Shown here one piece after another: positions 23,621-36,954 of a stretch of DNA of 64,000 nucleotides. This DNA comes from Daphnia carinata (lineage: Eukaryota > Arthropoda > Branchiopoda > Diplostraca > Daphniidae): positions 9,455,534-9,519,533 of the forward strand of contig NC_081331.1 of NCBI RefSeq assembly GCF_022539665.2. The letters are read 5' to 3'. The notes below the pieces were generated by a model. That model searched no databases. It saw only the letters and a list, made by a program, of their open reading frames with translations, and had not been told where the DNA came from. How positions within the stretch are numbered: the first letter of the stretch is position 1; every line of letters starts with the position of its first letter. The translations under genes and the position numbers were made by a program.

Positions 23621-25033
23621 TTCTGCTATTGCACGAAAAAAAATGTTACAAAAAATATATATCTTTAACTCGGTATGTCCGTTTTCACAGTGTATTAAAG
23701 TCCGGTCTACTATCTATCGCAATGCACTGAATTCCACGAATGAATTATTACAAAAATATTCTCACTTCCGGCTTAGAGTTGAAACGAGGCTCCCACGCTT
23801 GCGAAAGCCGACAGAAGCAGACAAACTTGAGAAAACTGGGAAATCCCATTAAGTTATGAACTGATGGACGGAACGAATTTAAGCAGGAACCTGCACGAAT
23901 CGTAAAAATTATAACCTCCCGCGCGCCATCTAGGTGGGCATTAGTTAAACGACAAGCAGAAACACCCGGTAAAATCAAAGAAATCATATAATAATATACT
24001 TGGCTGATGTACTCGGTAGTTAGCTTAAGTATGTTCTTGTTGAGCTATCGTGAATTCACTTCTATGAACGTGGTTGATGTATTTGTGATTGTGATGTGCC
24101 TATCTAACTGGCTTATTTTGGAAAAAGCGAACGTAACCGAGGAAGAGAATGTTCAAAATTGGAAGTGTTATGCAGAATATCAGTAGAAAACTCATAGTGA
24201 TAACAATCAGCGTACAACCCTACCCAGCTTATTTCAGAACATTTAGTTACTCGTCAATTTGCCTGTTCTAGCTAATGTCAACGTTTGCCTCTCGCAATGT
24301 CAAGTTCCTATTGTGTATCAATTCTTATCGACAGATGTCATTGACCGTCAGTCAACAAAAACCCGCCATGCAGCCGATTATATAAACCAATTGAACACAG
24401 TCCAACAAATGCTCTTTCCCCTAGTGATTCAACGTTTTCACAGTTAAGAAACGTATGTGTCCTCTGAATTTCTTTTAAAGTATCTCAGTGACCATGATAC
24501 AAAAATGTGACAAATTAAAATCCACTTCTATGTTCTTTAATTGAATTAAAGGTAGGTTTATTAGGATAGAGAGCATTCATCGTTTCAAATAAATAGTTAA
24601 ATATGAAAACAAATACTTGTTAATGCTTAAGGAACGTATTAAGAGATTAAAGATAATTTCTTCAAACTCGGGTTGAAAAAGCGTTCATCTTCAGAGCGCT
24701 ATAATTACTAATAAAATAATATAATGTACATAGATGTCGAAAGAGGCACCGTGGGCGTCAGAATTGCACTTTTCGGTTGATTTTCATTAATGAATACTTT
24801 GATGTCAGCCGTCCCGGTCGGAAGGAAATGAACTCATCATTTGTGCTAATAGTAAAAGATTAATCAGAAGAGCACATAAATTCTGAACACTGCTGGCTTC
24901 GTATCTGACGAAACAATTTGTCCGCTCCAATTAGGCTGGATATGCGTTCTGGAACACTGTTTAGTTATACACACACAAAAAAAATTAAAAACTGTAAAAA
25001 AAATTTATGAAAAATATGATTGGAATCGTCGTA
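23621..25033. other. Intergenic between Enoph1 and the Gly-rich gene
   Basis: This holds the Enoph1 5' flank and, towards 24700, the 3' flank of the Gly-rich gene. The few open frames are under 80 codons and lack recognisable motifs. Confidence 0.4.
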
Positions 25034-27140
25034 CTAGTTAGCAGTGAACCACAGAGCTCGTTGAACAACGTTAGCTTCGGGTAGACCTCCCATCCGACCA
25101 ATCTCGCAAACGATTTTCGATTGGCAGGTGGGTTCCTGAAGAGAACGCACACCGAAAGAGCTGATCATGTCTAGAATGGGAAATGTTGCTTCGTCTCGGG
25201 CGGCATTTGCTTCCTCAGTTTCCGAACGTTTACGACGTCTATGGGGTAATCATGATATAATAGAAAAATTTTAAACTTTCATTAATCCCTGTTTGTGATT
25301 AAAAATACCATAAACACAAAAATTACCCAGAACTAACGGTAACAATGTTCGGTACAATGGCGGCCAAAAAGAGACCGATTGGCAGGAAAGCAGTAAGAGC
25401 ACTTACGAAGCTGCTGTGTTTGTCATCTCTGTGGAAAGAAAATAATAAAAACAATTATTTCAAGTCGTTACAAGTTTTTAGTGGCAAATCTTTCAAGTCA
25501 GTTGCAACAACCCTACGTTTCGTTTGTTTATTCGGTGCTGACCTACAATAGTCTAAGTGGTTTGCAGCAACTTGTACATCGAGTGGCTACCGATAACAGT
25601 TTAGCGCTAAGCAGTTATCTTGACGAAACGGTTAGTTGACACGATACGAATTTTGATTAGTGAACAATGTGCAAATACAGTGAAATCGGTGATGTACAGT
25701 AGGAGTGAGTGGTTTGGCTGTGAAGTAATCTCCATCACGCTTTCTAACCCCCTTACAAATTGTTTTAAATGTTGCTCACGATCGATCAGTTCTCGCGTAG
25801 AAGAATGGGGAGCAGAATGGAAGCCATTTGAAGATAGGCTTAAACATCGATTTGAAGATGCTTTTCATGGCAAATTTGCTCAGATGCCAAAGGCCGGGAG
25901 GATCGTAATAGTAATCGTAAGGAATGGCAGCGTAATTGGATCCGTAACCATAACCAGATCCGTAGCCGTAAGGGACAACATCTTTACCATACTTCCACCA
26001 ATCGTGGAAAGCTTTTTTTGGCTTTTTGAAAAAAGCGGGCTGTAACCCATAGAAACCGCTTCCGTAGTTGGCCCCGTAACCCCCTCCATAAGATCCGTAG
26101 CCACCTCCATACCCTCCTCCGTAACCACTTCCAGCACCGTAGCCGGATGCTCCGTACGCTCCCGATCCGTAGCCTCCATATCCTCCTGATCCATAAGTTC
26201 CATATCCACCTGATCCATAATTTCCATATCCTCCCACTCCATAATTCCCCGAATACAACGGAGACCCGTATCCACCAGAGACCGAACTTCCGTAGCTTGA
26301 GTAGCCTCCGTAAGGATTGCGGTAGTTACTCGAGTAGCCAGGCGAGGCATAAGAGCCTCCGTAAGCTCCGCCATACCCATAGCCCGTAGCTGGCGGAATA
26401 GAACTGTACCCGCCATTAACAGTTCCGTAGCTAAAATCGTCTTGCCTAGATATCGGATTACGCATCGTTGTGCCTGACAACATTGACCCGCCTGATGAAG
26501 ACGACGAAATTCCGCCAAGCGGTGCATCTTCATCATATCCAGCTCGATTAACAATTTGATCAACATTACTATTGTTATTATTGTTGTTAAATCCACCTGC
26601 TTGCTGGTATTGGTAGTATGGCATCCTACCACTTTGCATACTAGATAATGATGAAACAGGATGATCCTGTTGCTCACGGGGCATTCCACGCAAAAAGGAA
26701 TTAGGAACAGTTGAAGAAGGATTGCTTATGCTGTAAAACGGACCAGATGGGGTTGGAGGGAATTTGCGAATATCGTACCCGTAGCCAACGGCATTGCCGT
26801 AAGATGTATCAGGCGCAGCTTCATAGCCGTAATCGCTGCCCGATCCGTAACTGGAGGGTGCTGAATAGCTTCCATCGCGGTTAATGTCTTGACCGTCCAG
26901 TGATTGGGATACTATGCCTTGATAGTTAAGAGATGATTTGCTAGCAGGGCCATTCATTATGGAGCCAGATCGGTTGGGATCTTCACTTCCACGGCTGGAA
27001 GAATAGCTTGAAGAATAGTCTGGCTTATTCGCGTAGCTGGGACTATTCCAGTTCATCTGACGACCTTCTGCTTGTTGCTCTTCGGCAGTAACGAGAGCAG
27101 CGCAGATGAAGGTTAGCACCAACAGTACAATCTTGGCCAT
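25034..27140 (-). CDS. Secreted/membrane Gly-Tyr-rich protein with furin-type site and conserved Cys tail
   Basis: Three exons join in phase (27140-25780, 25428-25327, 25238-25034) for about 555 residues. Residues 1-19 ([19 protein letters not shown]) are a signal peptide. A Ser/Tyr/Pro-rich part and an Asn run follow. Then comes a roughly 130-residue Gly-Tyr repeat with [19 protein letters not shown]-like units (about 245-375), as in cuticle, silk or glue proteins. After it lie a basic amphipathic stretch ([19 protein letters not shown]), a hydrophobic helix in exon 2 ([18 protein letters not shown]), a tetrabasic RRKR at 489-492, and a compact tail with [14 protein letters not shown] and [11 protein letters not shown]. 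The RRKR would suit furin-type cleavage, releasing or separating the Cys-bearing tail. I do not know a named ortholog. A structural or extracellular-matrix role is inferred from composition. The upstream promoter and non-coding exon are listed separately. Confidence 0.82.
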
Positions 27141-28407
27141 CTTGATTTTTTCGAGTATTTCCTAACAAAGGTAAAGTGATGAATTAAACAGTTGTTATCG
27201 TAGAGTTTGTATAACGGGTCATGATTAAGATATAATAAGAAGTGAAATAATTATTTTGGATTAGGAATGAGCCCACAGTTTCCCAAGCCTATCATTACAC
27301 TACAAATTTATTTCTTTTTTGTTTGATGATTGGGCATCAACCAGTATCTGGAGGGAAGAGAAGGAAAGCTGCGTTTTGCTTCCAGCTAACGCAGTTCCTC
27401 CAACACGGTCGTGACTTTGCCACTAGAGACGTAAGCCTAGTCCCGTTAAGAAAAAGAAATCTTTTCCTTCATCTGACTTGTACAGCACCTGTTGTTGGAC
27501 AACAGGACAATCACCCTGAATAGCGTTCAAACTGGGCAAAGGGTAATTTTAAGCGCAACACGGAAGTTGTTAATCACTATGTCAGATGGACAGCCGAAAC
27601 GTTGAGAATTCGCTTCAGAAAGAACCCCATTTGATTTAATTTGTACATTTGGTTTCGCTACTGAAGAAGACATGCAAGTCTTGTTGACTTTCTTGCCAAA
27701 TATCGCGGTTTTAAATCTACATATGGAAAAGCTTTCAATACTAGTTTATGGTTGAATGAGATTCGTTTTTGTCGTGAAAAAGTAATGGTAATACACGTTC
27801 AGTTTGCAACTAAAGGTAAATGTTAAAGACTCAAAAAGAATCAAAGCGAAACGAATGGAAGCAAGAAGTGCCAAATGATCGGAATAGCGGACGATGTTAT
27901 ATCCTCTAGCGATTTCGGGAGACGGATCAGTAGTTCCATGTCTCAAAAATGGGTTTTTTAACCTTTCGTCTAAGTCCAGAAGCGAAACTGATGTGTTTCG
28001 AGATCGTACGCCTCAACAAAGGCTATAACGGTTTAAGAAAAATGGTCTTCTCTTATCGTACCTTTTAGTTGTAGCAAGTTTTCTAGATAGATCAACGATG
28101 GACAAGACAGTATCTTTCATTTCATTTAATCTTAAGAAATCGGACAAGAAAGGCTAAAAAAAGACATGTTTTCTGATGACTTCAACATTGACACATGTCC
28201 ATGTAAAGTAATGGAGTAACACTTGAAGAAACTGAATTTAACAACAACTTGAACTACAAATTTTTCTTTTTGTTCAAGTTAATGCTTCACATTTAATTAT
28301 GGTTAATGTCTACAGTGATGCAAGTGTTACATTTGATCTCGGATAAACGAATTCGCTACACATTACAACGTGATGAACATTGAAGTATAATTATTTTGGG
28401 ATGGTAC

Positions 28408-28533
28408 CTGTGATAGCCTCTTGAACACCTTAGTTTGGCTGTAGAAGTGACGAGACGGAAGATGCACTAGTTAAGCGACTCGCTAGTCGACACAGAGTGA
28501 GACGAATAGGATAGTGTTTGAATTGCTTTTATA
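28408..28533 (-). promoter_or_regulatory. TATA promoter and non-coding exon 1 of the Gly-rich gene
   Basis: On the minus strand a TATAAAA box occupies 28533-28527. About 30 bp downstream lies a TCACTC initiator-like sequence (about 28498-28493), then an untranslated exon ending at 28408 with donor GTACCA. The matching acceptor (TTTGTTAG at 27170-27163) opens the exon that carries the start codon 22 bp later. The spacing fits a focused, tissue-regulated promoter. The 1.2-kb intron between has no gene. Confidence 0.68.
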
Positions 28534-28539
28534 CCTGCG

Positions 28540-31018
28540 GCCCTGTTCAAAATAAGTATCCTTGTTCAAAACACACGCGCATAGCATGGGTTTTCGGCCA
28601 GTCACTACGTCGTTCGTTAGTTTTGTTCAGATAGCCTCCGGTTGCTCTGCTTGGATACGTTTCCTAAAGTTGTTGAGCTCTAGACCCGTACTAAATAATA
28701 TGGTGACAAGTTGCGTACTTCCTCCTTACAAATAAACCTGATTAAACACATATTTCACATTAGTTTGTAATGATTTATGAATGCAATTGATACCAGAGGA
28801 ACACTCTATGCTACCCATTTAACAAAAACGTATTTCTTTCAAGGGAGAGGTTTAAGTTACATTTTGTTAAAAGTCATTGTTCTCTTCATAATTTCTTTCA
28901 TCCGAATAACTATGGTGAAGTTTGATATTCTATAACAGTGCAAGACGGACTAATATTTTTTTATTTATTCAAACTTAATTTTGATTGCATAGATGTAATA
29001 ATGGAAATGAACGTGAAAAATTTTAAGTTTGTTTTATGCCATTACGACTGAACTGCACAGCAGATTTCAGTTCTTTTTTACCTGGCAATAAAAATGCAAG
29101 AATTTTGGTAAGGAATACACGTTGAAGAGAGTTGTACTTGTTTTGTTTTTTTACAGTCACGGACAAGAAGCTTTAAATTTGTACAAGGAAACATCAGTCC
29201 CTATTTACTGTCTGAGGAAGATAGCGCGCACGGATTCTTGATATTGACATTGTTTTCCTCTAGTGTAATTTTGAATAGCGGTAGTGTATACGTGCGTGAA
29301 TGCATTTATTCTAAGGAAATGACCAGTATCTTTTCCAGCTTGTGTTCTTTTTCTTCTGCTCTGTCTGCCTTCATTTCCGTCCCCGGTTTTCCTCTTCGGT
29401 TTCATGATACGGAATAGAAAAAGGGTTATTGGTGGCCCCGTTAACATTTGTATACATCACAAAGATTTTTGTGATAACGTAAGAATATCAGAAGGTAGTA
29501 TGTCTAAGGTCCTTATCTAAAGATGTCTGCGATGTAACGTGCAATATTTACGCTTATTTCACTTCTTTCAGAGTGCCTATTATTTAATCATTTATTTTTT
29601 TCTGGGGTTTGTAAAACTCGAAAGAACCTCGTACACTTGCCAAAGAATCATATTTTTCTTTCAAGAAAAAATCGTAGTTTGCAATAGAATTGCAAAGAGT
29701 TTTACACCCCCTTTTCTTTCCTTTCGCATTAGCAAACGGAATTTCATTAGGTTATACGATTTCCGCCCGGCATGTCCTGATGACCTTTAATCTTTAGACC
29801 AATACGGACGTGTCCCGTTGTATATTAAATTAGTCATTTCCGGACCTGATCGCCTTAATCGAGTGACCCAATCTTCGGCTACAATGCATGAGCATGTAAA
29901 GGTAGGTATGCAGGCAACCTGCTACCTCTAAGGTCATCGGCAGTTCACAGTGGCAATCATAACGGATCATTAGGCTACTATGGTCTATGGAAATGTATTC
30001 CGGCATTTAAACGAAGATTAAAACGTAAAATTAGGACAGTTGTTTATTTTTCCTTTTCATCAAACCTACGTATATTTGTGAACCTGTTTTTGGTGCTTTT
30101 CCCACTTCGTCTATGACTGATATATAATGTTAACGGTTCTCTGTTTCCGATCTTTATCTGTTTTGCTTGTCTCTACGACAAATTAAAAAATGCGTTCCTC
30201 GTGCAAAACGGTTTGAAAGAATGACAGAAACACCAAACTTTAAATTGTATAATGTTTTTGTTTTAAGTTTGTCCAGTTTTCCCTTTTAACAGATCAATAT
30301 TGCTTGCAAGAGCCGTTTTGTGGTTATTAAGATATGACAAACTTTAGCGATCCAACTAGTCATTTGGAGAGGTAAGTAATATCGCGTGGTTTCAATAGAG
30401 CATGACAGGTATTGTTGTAGGATTACTATAAGAAGTTCGATAATTAGGTACGTCATACCCACTAAGAGGATTAAATTTCCGCGGATGTTTGTATCCTTTC
30501 CTGCAGTCACCATCGTCGAAATAACGTTGTTTGCGCAGTTAGTAAGTCAGGTAACCGGAGTAGCATTTATTTTAGTCGTTGTTATTTTACCTGACTCAAG
30601 ATTCTTTACTTCGATATTGTGCTCCCTTTTCGGCATCTTGCACGCAACTCAGGGAGAGATGTTTCGTTATTCCAATTTTCATTTTTCGAAGTTGCCTTGG
30701 TGACGATTCGTACCCAAGATGCATTGTTTGCGCGCAACAAGAAATTTGCCACAGTACGCTATAAGATCGACAACTGGATGCTGCCAAAAAAGACTTTAGT
30801 TGGTAACTGTTGGTAAGCACACACAAGCTCTTGCGCGTCTGTCAGCGAACGTGAGGGTTCTTGGGAAAAATCGGATACAGTTGATCCAGAAGTTTTTTGA
30901 GGCTACCACCGACATCGAACAAAAAACAAATTCAATTTTGTTGTTGGATTTGACCGTGTAACAGAAAATAGGACATTAGCATATTGATTTTACTCCTATT
31001 ATTTTCTGTTTGGTTACA
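28540..31018. other. Intergenic between Gly-rich gene and receptor gene
   Basis: This is AT-rich DNA upstream of two divergent genes. A hydrophobic open frame at 30386-30703 was considered but has no family motif or splice context. No RNA gene was recognised. Confidence 0.4.
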
Positions 31019-32599
31019 ATGGCCAGCTACAACTGGACGGCAGAGTGGCTAGTCCCCAGTCATCATTTGTCTTCACTAAGGAAGTGTTTGATCTGGTTAG
31101 AAATGTCTGCGGGTGCTATTGCTGTAGCGGCTTTTGCAATCAACAGTTTTGTGATGGCTTCATCCAAAGTATGCAACGCATCCTGTCGTGGTTATTTTTT
31201 CGGACTTTTGAATTTGGCATTTGCTCAGTGTCTCCTTTCATTGATCAGCCTTGCTGGAGTGATTTATTCCCTGTGGTTGTTGGACTACAATGAGTCATTA
31301 TCGACGCACAAAGATGGACGGTGGTGCTCTGTTTTGCACAACATTATTCATGCAATCCACTTATTGTCTATGCCCGGAACGGCAGCCCTCTCACTCTCGC
31401 ATTGGTGGACGTTAAACATCTCGGCTAATCATGCAGAAATGGCAACGGATTTTCGGATAGTTAAAATGTTGTTTTGTGCATTTTGGTTTCTGACTTTTCT
31501 GTTTGCTATGTGGCTGAATTTTCTTATTGTATTTTGGGGGGCAGGGTTAACCACAACGATGGCTGAAAACGACAAAAGGACAATTCAACCATGTCTACGA
31601 ATATATTCCTTGACGCTCGTTACATCTACTTGTCTGCTCTTTTTTTCTAACCTTAGTTCTGTCCCACCTGTAACTGGCCATCTTACTACCAGAGCAATTC
31701 AAAATAATCATCAAAAAGATTGTCAGGATGCCGATTGTTTTTGTTCGGACAGTAGCGATTATGGCACACCCTCCAAAACGTTTCCCAGTATTAGTTTACA
31801 ACCAGTTTCGCAACCACCAAAAACATTACATGAACGCTGTATAAAAGCCATTATGATTCCGACAATTGTCACCATTGACGATAACGATCATGTAGCTGAA
31901 AGTGAGACAAAATCATCGATCAACAGCAACGAATTGATTCACCCCGATCACGAGAACAATCTACAGCCCTGCATATCCGAACAGAATCAAGATTTTTTAT
32001 CTAGTCAGTTTACCAAAGTGATCCTATCTTCACCAGCATCATCTGCTTGTTGCGTAAGCATTTACTCTGCTGATGTTTCCACCAATTCAGTCAAGGGCTC
32101 AACAGCTGACAACAAATTGTCCGCTGAAAAGTTGCATCATCGGTTACAGCAGCTAAACAATGCTCGCATGGCGTTTTTGCCTGATCCAGATTCAAGATCG
32201 CAGTCACAGTCTTCACATGCTCATTCGAGACGTGAATCCAACTCCAAAAGGCGTCCAAAGAAAAAACGGAAACAAGTAAAAAATTACAAGGGACTAAAAC
32301 AAATTCAATGGGAAAATCCGACAAGTGTACAAATTACAATAATGCTGTCTTTTGTGATTTTCTACTTTCCTCCGTGGTTCCTACTCGTGGCTGGCATTTA
32401 TATACCTCAATATGCGACTATGTTCTTGTCAATTTTTCGACTACTCGTTAATGTGGGAAGCAGCCTCAACCCAGTTTTACAAGGTTTTCGACATCCTCGC
32501 TTTGCACTCAAAATGGTGCGAACTTGGCGCAAAATCTATCCTTCGAGCGTAAATATTTCGAATGATTCCCCATTTGATACTGAACTGGCGACCAAGTAG
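31019..32599 (+). CDS. Orphan rhodopsin-like 7TM receptor with long third intracellular loop
   Basis: A single uninterrupted frame of 526 codons starts at the first ATG (31019). Residue N5 sits in an N-glycosylation sequon (NWT), as in receptor N-termini. Hydrophobic helices lie at about 24-47, 57-88, 103-130, 147-176, 194-215, 436-460 and 466-488. C103, just before helix 3, is placed for the usual disulfide. Helix 7 ends SSLNPVLQGFRHP, keeping the class-A NP but not the Tyr. Helix 6 has FYFPPWF, close to the class-A F-x-x-x-W-x-P region. The end of helix 3 reads LSLSHWW, without a DRY triplet. The third intracellular loop is about 220 residues, polar and Ser-rich, ending in a basic cluster (RRPKKKRKQVK). 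AATAAA signals lie at 32771 and 32781. The ligand is unknown. The intronless state could reflect retroposition or simple intron loss. Confidence 0.8.
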   Translation: MASYNWTAEWLVPSHHLSSLRKCLIWLEMSAGAIAVAAFAINSFVMASSKVCNASCRGYFFGLLNLAFAQCLLSLISLAGVIYSLWLLDYNESLSTHKDGRWCSVLHNIIHAIHLLSMPGTAALSLSHWWTLNISANHAEMATDFRIVKMLFCAFWFLTFLFAMWLNFLIVFWGAGLTTTMAENDKRTIQPCLRIYSLTLVTSTCLLFFSNLSSVPPVTGHLTTRAIQNNHQKDCQDADCFCSDSSDYGTPSKTFPSISLQPVSQPPKTLHERCIKAIMIPTIVTIDDNDHVAESETKSSINSNELIHPDHENNLQPCISEQNQDFLSSQFTKVILSSPASSACCVSIYSADVSTNSVKGSTADNKLSAEKLHHRLQQLNNARMAFLPDPDSRSQSQSSHAHSRRESNSKRRPKKKRKQVKNYKGLKQIQWENPTSVQITIMLSFVIFYFPPWFLLVAGIYIPQYATMFLSIFRLLVNVGSSLNPVLQGFRHPRFALKMVRTWRKIYPSSVNISNDSPFDTELATK

Positions 32600-33052
32600 A
32601 GCACCAAACTTGGAGTTAACATGGGAATGCTTTCTTGTTATAGGATAGGTTGTATATATAGGAAACCTATAACAAAACTTGAATTTTTCTATAGAGTACC
32701 TAAACTCATGAAACATGAGTCATTTCCTTGCTAAAGGAATCATGGAAACTATTAACAAACATTAAGAAATAATAAAAATTAATAAATAAAGAAGTCAGAA
32801 ACTCATTTTGGTAACTGCTACTTGAATATACCAAATACACTTATGTTGAAAAAAGCCTGGATTTCATTGACCTCACCAAGAAAATATTGGCTGGGCTCGA
32901 CTCTTCTTTGCATCACTGTTAATGCTTGATGTTCATAAACAAATGTTTTCATAACTTAGTTCACCATAACGTAGCTCGATTGAGTAACCCATTTTTCACT
33001 TTTTGACTTGTATTGAAAGGATTCACGATGTTACTCGGTTTCGTAGCGTGCC
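32600..33052. other. Shared 3' region of receptor and NAC-alpha
   Basis: This 453-bp convergent interval contains the receptor's AATAAA signals (about 32771-32790) and the NAC-alpha 3' UTR on the opposite strand. No further gene is visible. Confidence 0.5.
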
Positions 33053-33948
<896 letters not shown>

Positions 33949-34069
33949 CTTGTAGTCTAGATCAAATGATAAAAACAATATATTGAAACGATATTTGCAT
34001 CAATTTTTCATTATAATGCAATTATTATCTGGATGTTGGACGATAAATTCCAATAAAAACGACTTACTT

Positions 34070-34130
34070 GATGTTTCACGTGACGCGTAGAACTTGCTAG
34101 GACGGCAGACGAAAACGACGAAAAGAAAGC
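34070..34130 (-). promoter_or_regulatory. NAC-alpha non-coding first exon with pyrimidine-rich start
   Basis: Minus-strand CTTTCTTTTCGTCG resembles the TCT initiator used by ribosomal and translation-factor genes. About 55 bp downstream a consensus donor (GTAAGT) follows CATCAA. It pairs with the acceptor TTTGATCTAG just before the NAC-alpha start codon. Confidence 0.5.
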
Positions 34131-35060
34131 TATTTGGGGAGGGAGGAGTCTAAAAGAAAAATTCTGTCGCTACGAAACGAAATAGAACGTAGCCCTCTCC
34201 GACACTTGAACATGTGGCTCCACAGTAAAGCAGTGGCACTTGAACACACCTTGATATTCAAATAACCGTACTGAGATGTCACGGAGATCGAAGTTTCTTT
34301 GTGTTTCGTATAACCTCCAAATACTTTGTGTTGAAATTCCTCTAATTTTCACCCAACCGGAGCTATTCTATAAACGAATTTCATCTACACGTTCTGGTAG
34401 TTTACTAAAAAGCTTTGTTTAAAGTTTGGCGAACATCGGCTAAGGCTAAGGCTTGCCTTAAATGAAATGATCTGCATGTGTGTGCAGTTGCTGTTCCAAT
34501 CATTTCCATATGTAGCTTCGGTGTTGTTAGATGTATTATAAAATTCAATAATATCTTGAGATGTCTACTGACATGTAACAACAAAGTGGAAGTAATTTGT
34601 GTTTACCAATGTTATTGATAAGGATTGTGCCAGAGCTTATGGGAGATTTGAGGTCTATTCTGAAGTCTGTTAAAGGCTATCATTAAAAAAAGTAGAAATC
34701 AGTTGCAATTTTCCTCTTGGTAGTAAAAGCTACTGTGCAACAGACAAGCATTTAAACAAAAAAAAATAATGTAAAGTAGTCGAAGACGTTTAAAAAAAAT
34801 GAAGAGTTTCCTGGACGAAGTAGACTGCTGCTTTACCTTTGGCGTTCCTCTTCAACGAGACCATCTGCACGTACTCGATTCGTTTGGGCTTCGCTTTGAC
34901 TAGAGATTGTATTTTTGCTAGATTGCAAATCACCTGAAAAAGGGACTGTAAGAGCATTAAAACGGTTGTGGTTTTTCATACTGACTAACAAACTGCGCGA
35001 GATGAAACAAACAACGGGGGTACTGTGGCACCGTCTAGCGCGCCTTCCTTAAATCACCAA
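34131..35060. other. Intergenic upstream of the foldback element
   Basis: AT-rich DNA with no coding signal on either strand. Confidence 0.4.
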
Positions 35061-36591
35061 TCAGTACGTGATTGTTCAATCAAATGGTAGATTGCAATAT
35101 TGGCACGTCCATTGAGTCAGAAATTGCCTTCGTAGCTTGAAATTTAAAATTAGGGGATTCTGGGTAGGGAGTTACCTTTACAGTTTACAATATGAAGTGC
35201 TCTCATCCAGGCATTTTGTTAGTTTAATAATTCTTTTCAATTACTGTGTAGTTTTTTAGTAAAAGTATCGACCAATAAGTAAATGTATTGATGTCAAGTA
35301 TAATTCAAGAATACAGCAGAAGATATCGTTTTGAAGAGCTTTAAGGCTTTAACCCTTAATAGGTTCATTTACTCATCAACATATGAAGATCGTCAAACTG
35401 CTAAAGTTGTTTTTTAATCCAGCCAACAAAATACGAGATTCTAGTGTAAACTCCGGGGAAATCGGGTTCTGCGCATTCTGTTGTATAGGGCAACATTTTA
35501 TAAAAGCTAAAGTGAAAACGATTTTCTCTCGAGATTTACCTATTCCGCAGCTTACTATGCCAATTGAAATCCATATGACACCTGTCTTGTCTTGAACTAG
35601 GAATGATCTCCGCTGTCAACATGCATTGCATGTCAATGGAAAGCTAAAGCATATAACTTGGTAAGTCTGCGTATTGTTTCCGGTTTTATGAGGGCGTTTT
35701 CCTACCGTGCAAGTGCCTTTTCTTGGGTAAAAGGCACAGATCATATGGTCGGCAATTCCACTGGCTACCACGCCATCGAATCCGCTTCTGCACTCGACAT
35801 TAGTAAATGTTTAGTAATTGTTCGAGTTCCACCTCAAAAACGATTTGTCGTGTAAATTCTGCCTCACGCTCGACATCACATTGTTGAGTTAAACTAGATT
35901 ATCCCCAACGTCGGGTCGATGTCCGAATGTGTGTTGGTCAAAGGAGCTAATTGGCGGCAGGCAAATCGGAGAAATAGTGTGCGTAGCCTAAACACCACAG
36001 ATGAATCCAGTGTCAAAAGAGCAATGTCGTTGTACTAAACGATTGCAACGTTCACGAGAAAGAAGTCAAACAAAAAGAAAAATCTACCATTTCCAAGTAC
36101 AGGAAAACAGTAATGCTGTTATTTAAATTTAAAGTCTATACATTCTTGCATAATTTTACGTATGTTACCGTCTACTACAGGATGCGCAAAACCGATTTCC
36201 CCGGAGTTTACACCAGAATCTCGTTTTTTGTTGACTGGATTAAAAAAACAAATTCAGCAGTTTGACGATCTTCATATGTTGATGAGTAAATGAACCTATA
36301 AAGGGTTAAAGCCCTCTTCAAAACGATATCTTCTGCTGTATTCTTGAATTATACTTGACATCCATGCATTTACTTATTAAATGATACTTTTAACAGAAAA
36401 CTACATGGTAATTAAAAAGATTTATTAAACTAACACCATGGCTGGATGAGCGCACTTCATATTGTAAACTGTAAAGGTAACTCTCTACCCACAATCCCCT
36501 TATTTGAAATTTCAAGCTACGACAGCAATTCCTGATTCAAATGACGTGTCAATATCGCAATCTAACATTTGATTGGACTATCACGTACTGA
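35061..36591. mobile_element. Foldback-type element with ~425-bp inverted arms
   Basis: The left arm (35061-35490) and right arm (about 36172-36591) are inverted copies, from the shared outer CAGTACGTGAT/ATCACGTACTG to the inner block around AAACTCCGGGGAAATCGG. They enclose about 680 bp with no transposase-like frame, so the element would be non-autonomous. Arm divergence is low (scattered substitutions), which suggests moderate age. No target-site duplication could be called, partly because the right end is duplicated. Confidence 0.82.
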
Positions 36592-36954
36592 CATATCATG
36601 TTGCGCCCAACGCCATGGTAGTTATAATTAGCTTAATTGTGTCGTCCTGGCCCATTTCCATGTTTTTAAACCAGTGCTCTTATGATATTGAAATATGCAT
36701 AGCTATCATATTGTAAACTGTAATGGTAACTCTCTACCCACAATCCCCTGATTTGAAATTTCAAGCTACGACAGCACTTTCTGACTCAATTGACGTGTCA
36801 ATATCGCAATCCCTCATTTGATTAAACTTTCACGTACTGACATATAATGTTGCGGCCAGCGTAATGGTACTTACAATCAGCTTAGTTGTTCCGTCCTGGC
36901 CCATTTCCCAGTTTTTAAACAAGTGATTTTATTTATTGAAATATGCAGGATTTT
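36457..36954 (+). repeat. Tandem duplication, period 249 bp, of the foldback right end plus flank
   Basis: 36457-36705 and 36706-36954 are head-to-tail copies. Both start TCATATTGTAAACTGTAA, pass through TTTGAAATTTCAAGCTACGA and reach GTCCTGGCCCATTTCC. The unit includes the outer ~135 bp of the foldback right arm and ~114 bp of adjacent DNA, so the duplication happened after insertion or captured an insertion junction. Confidence 0.88.

Noticed and set aside
25880-26689. 269-codon minus-strand frame in the Gly-rich exon
   Set aside because: It is a shifted reading of the Gly-Tyr repeat; only the frame with a signal peptide and in-phase splicing is coherent.
30386-30703. Hydrophobic 105-codon frame upstream of the receptor, considered as a chemoreceptor or 7TM fragment
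   Set aside because: No family signature, no splice partners and no counterpart helices nearby.
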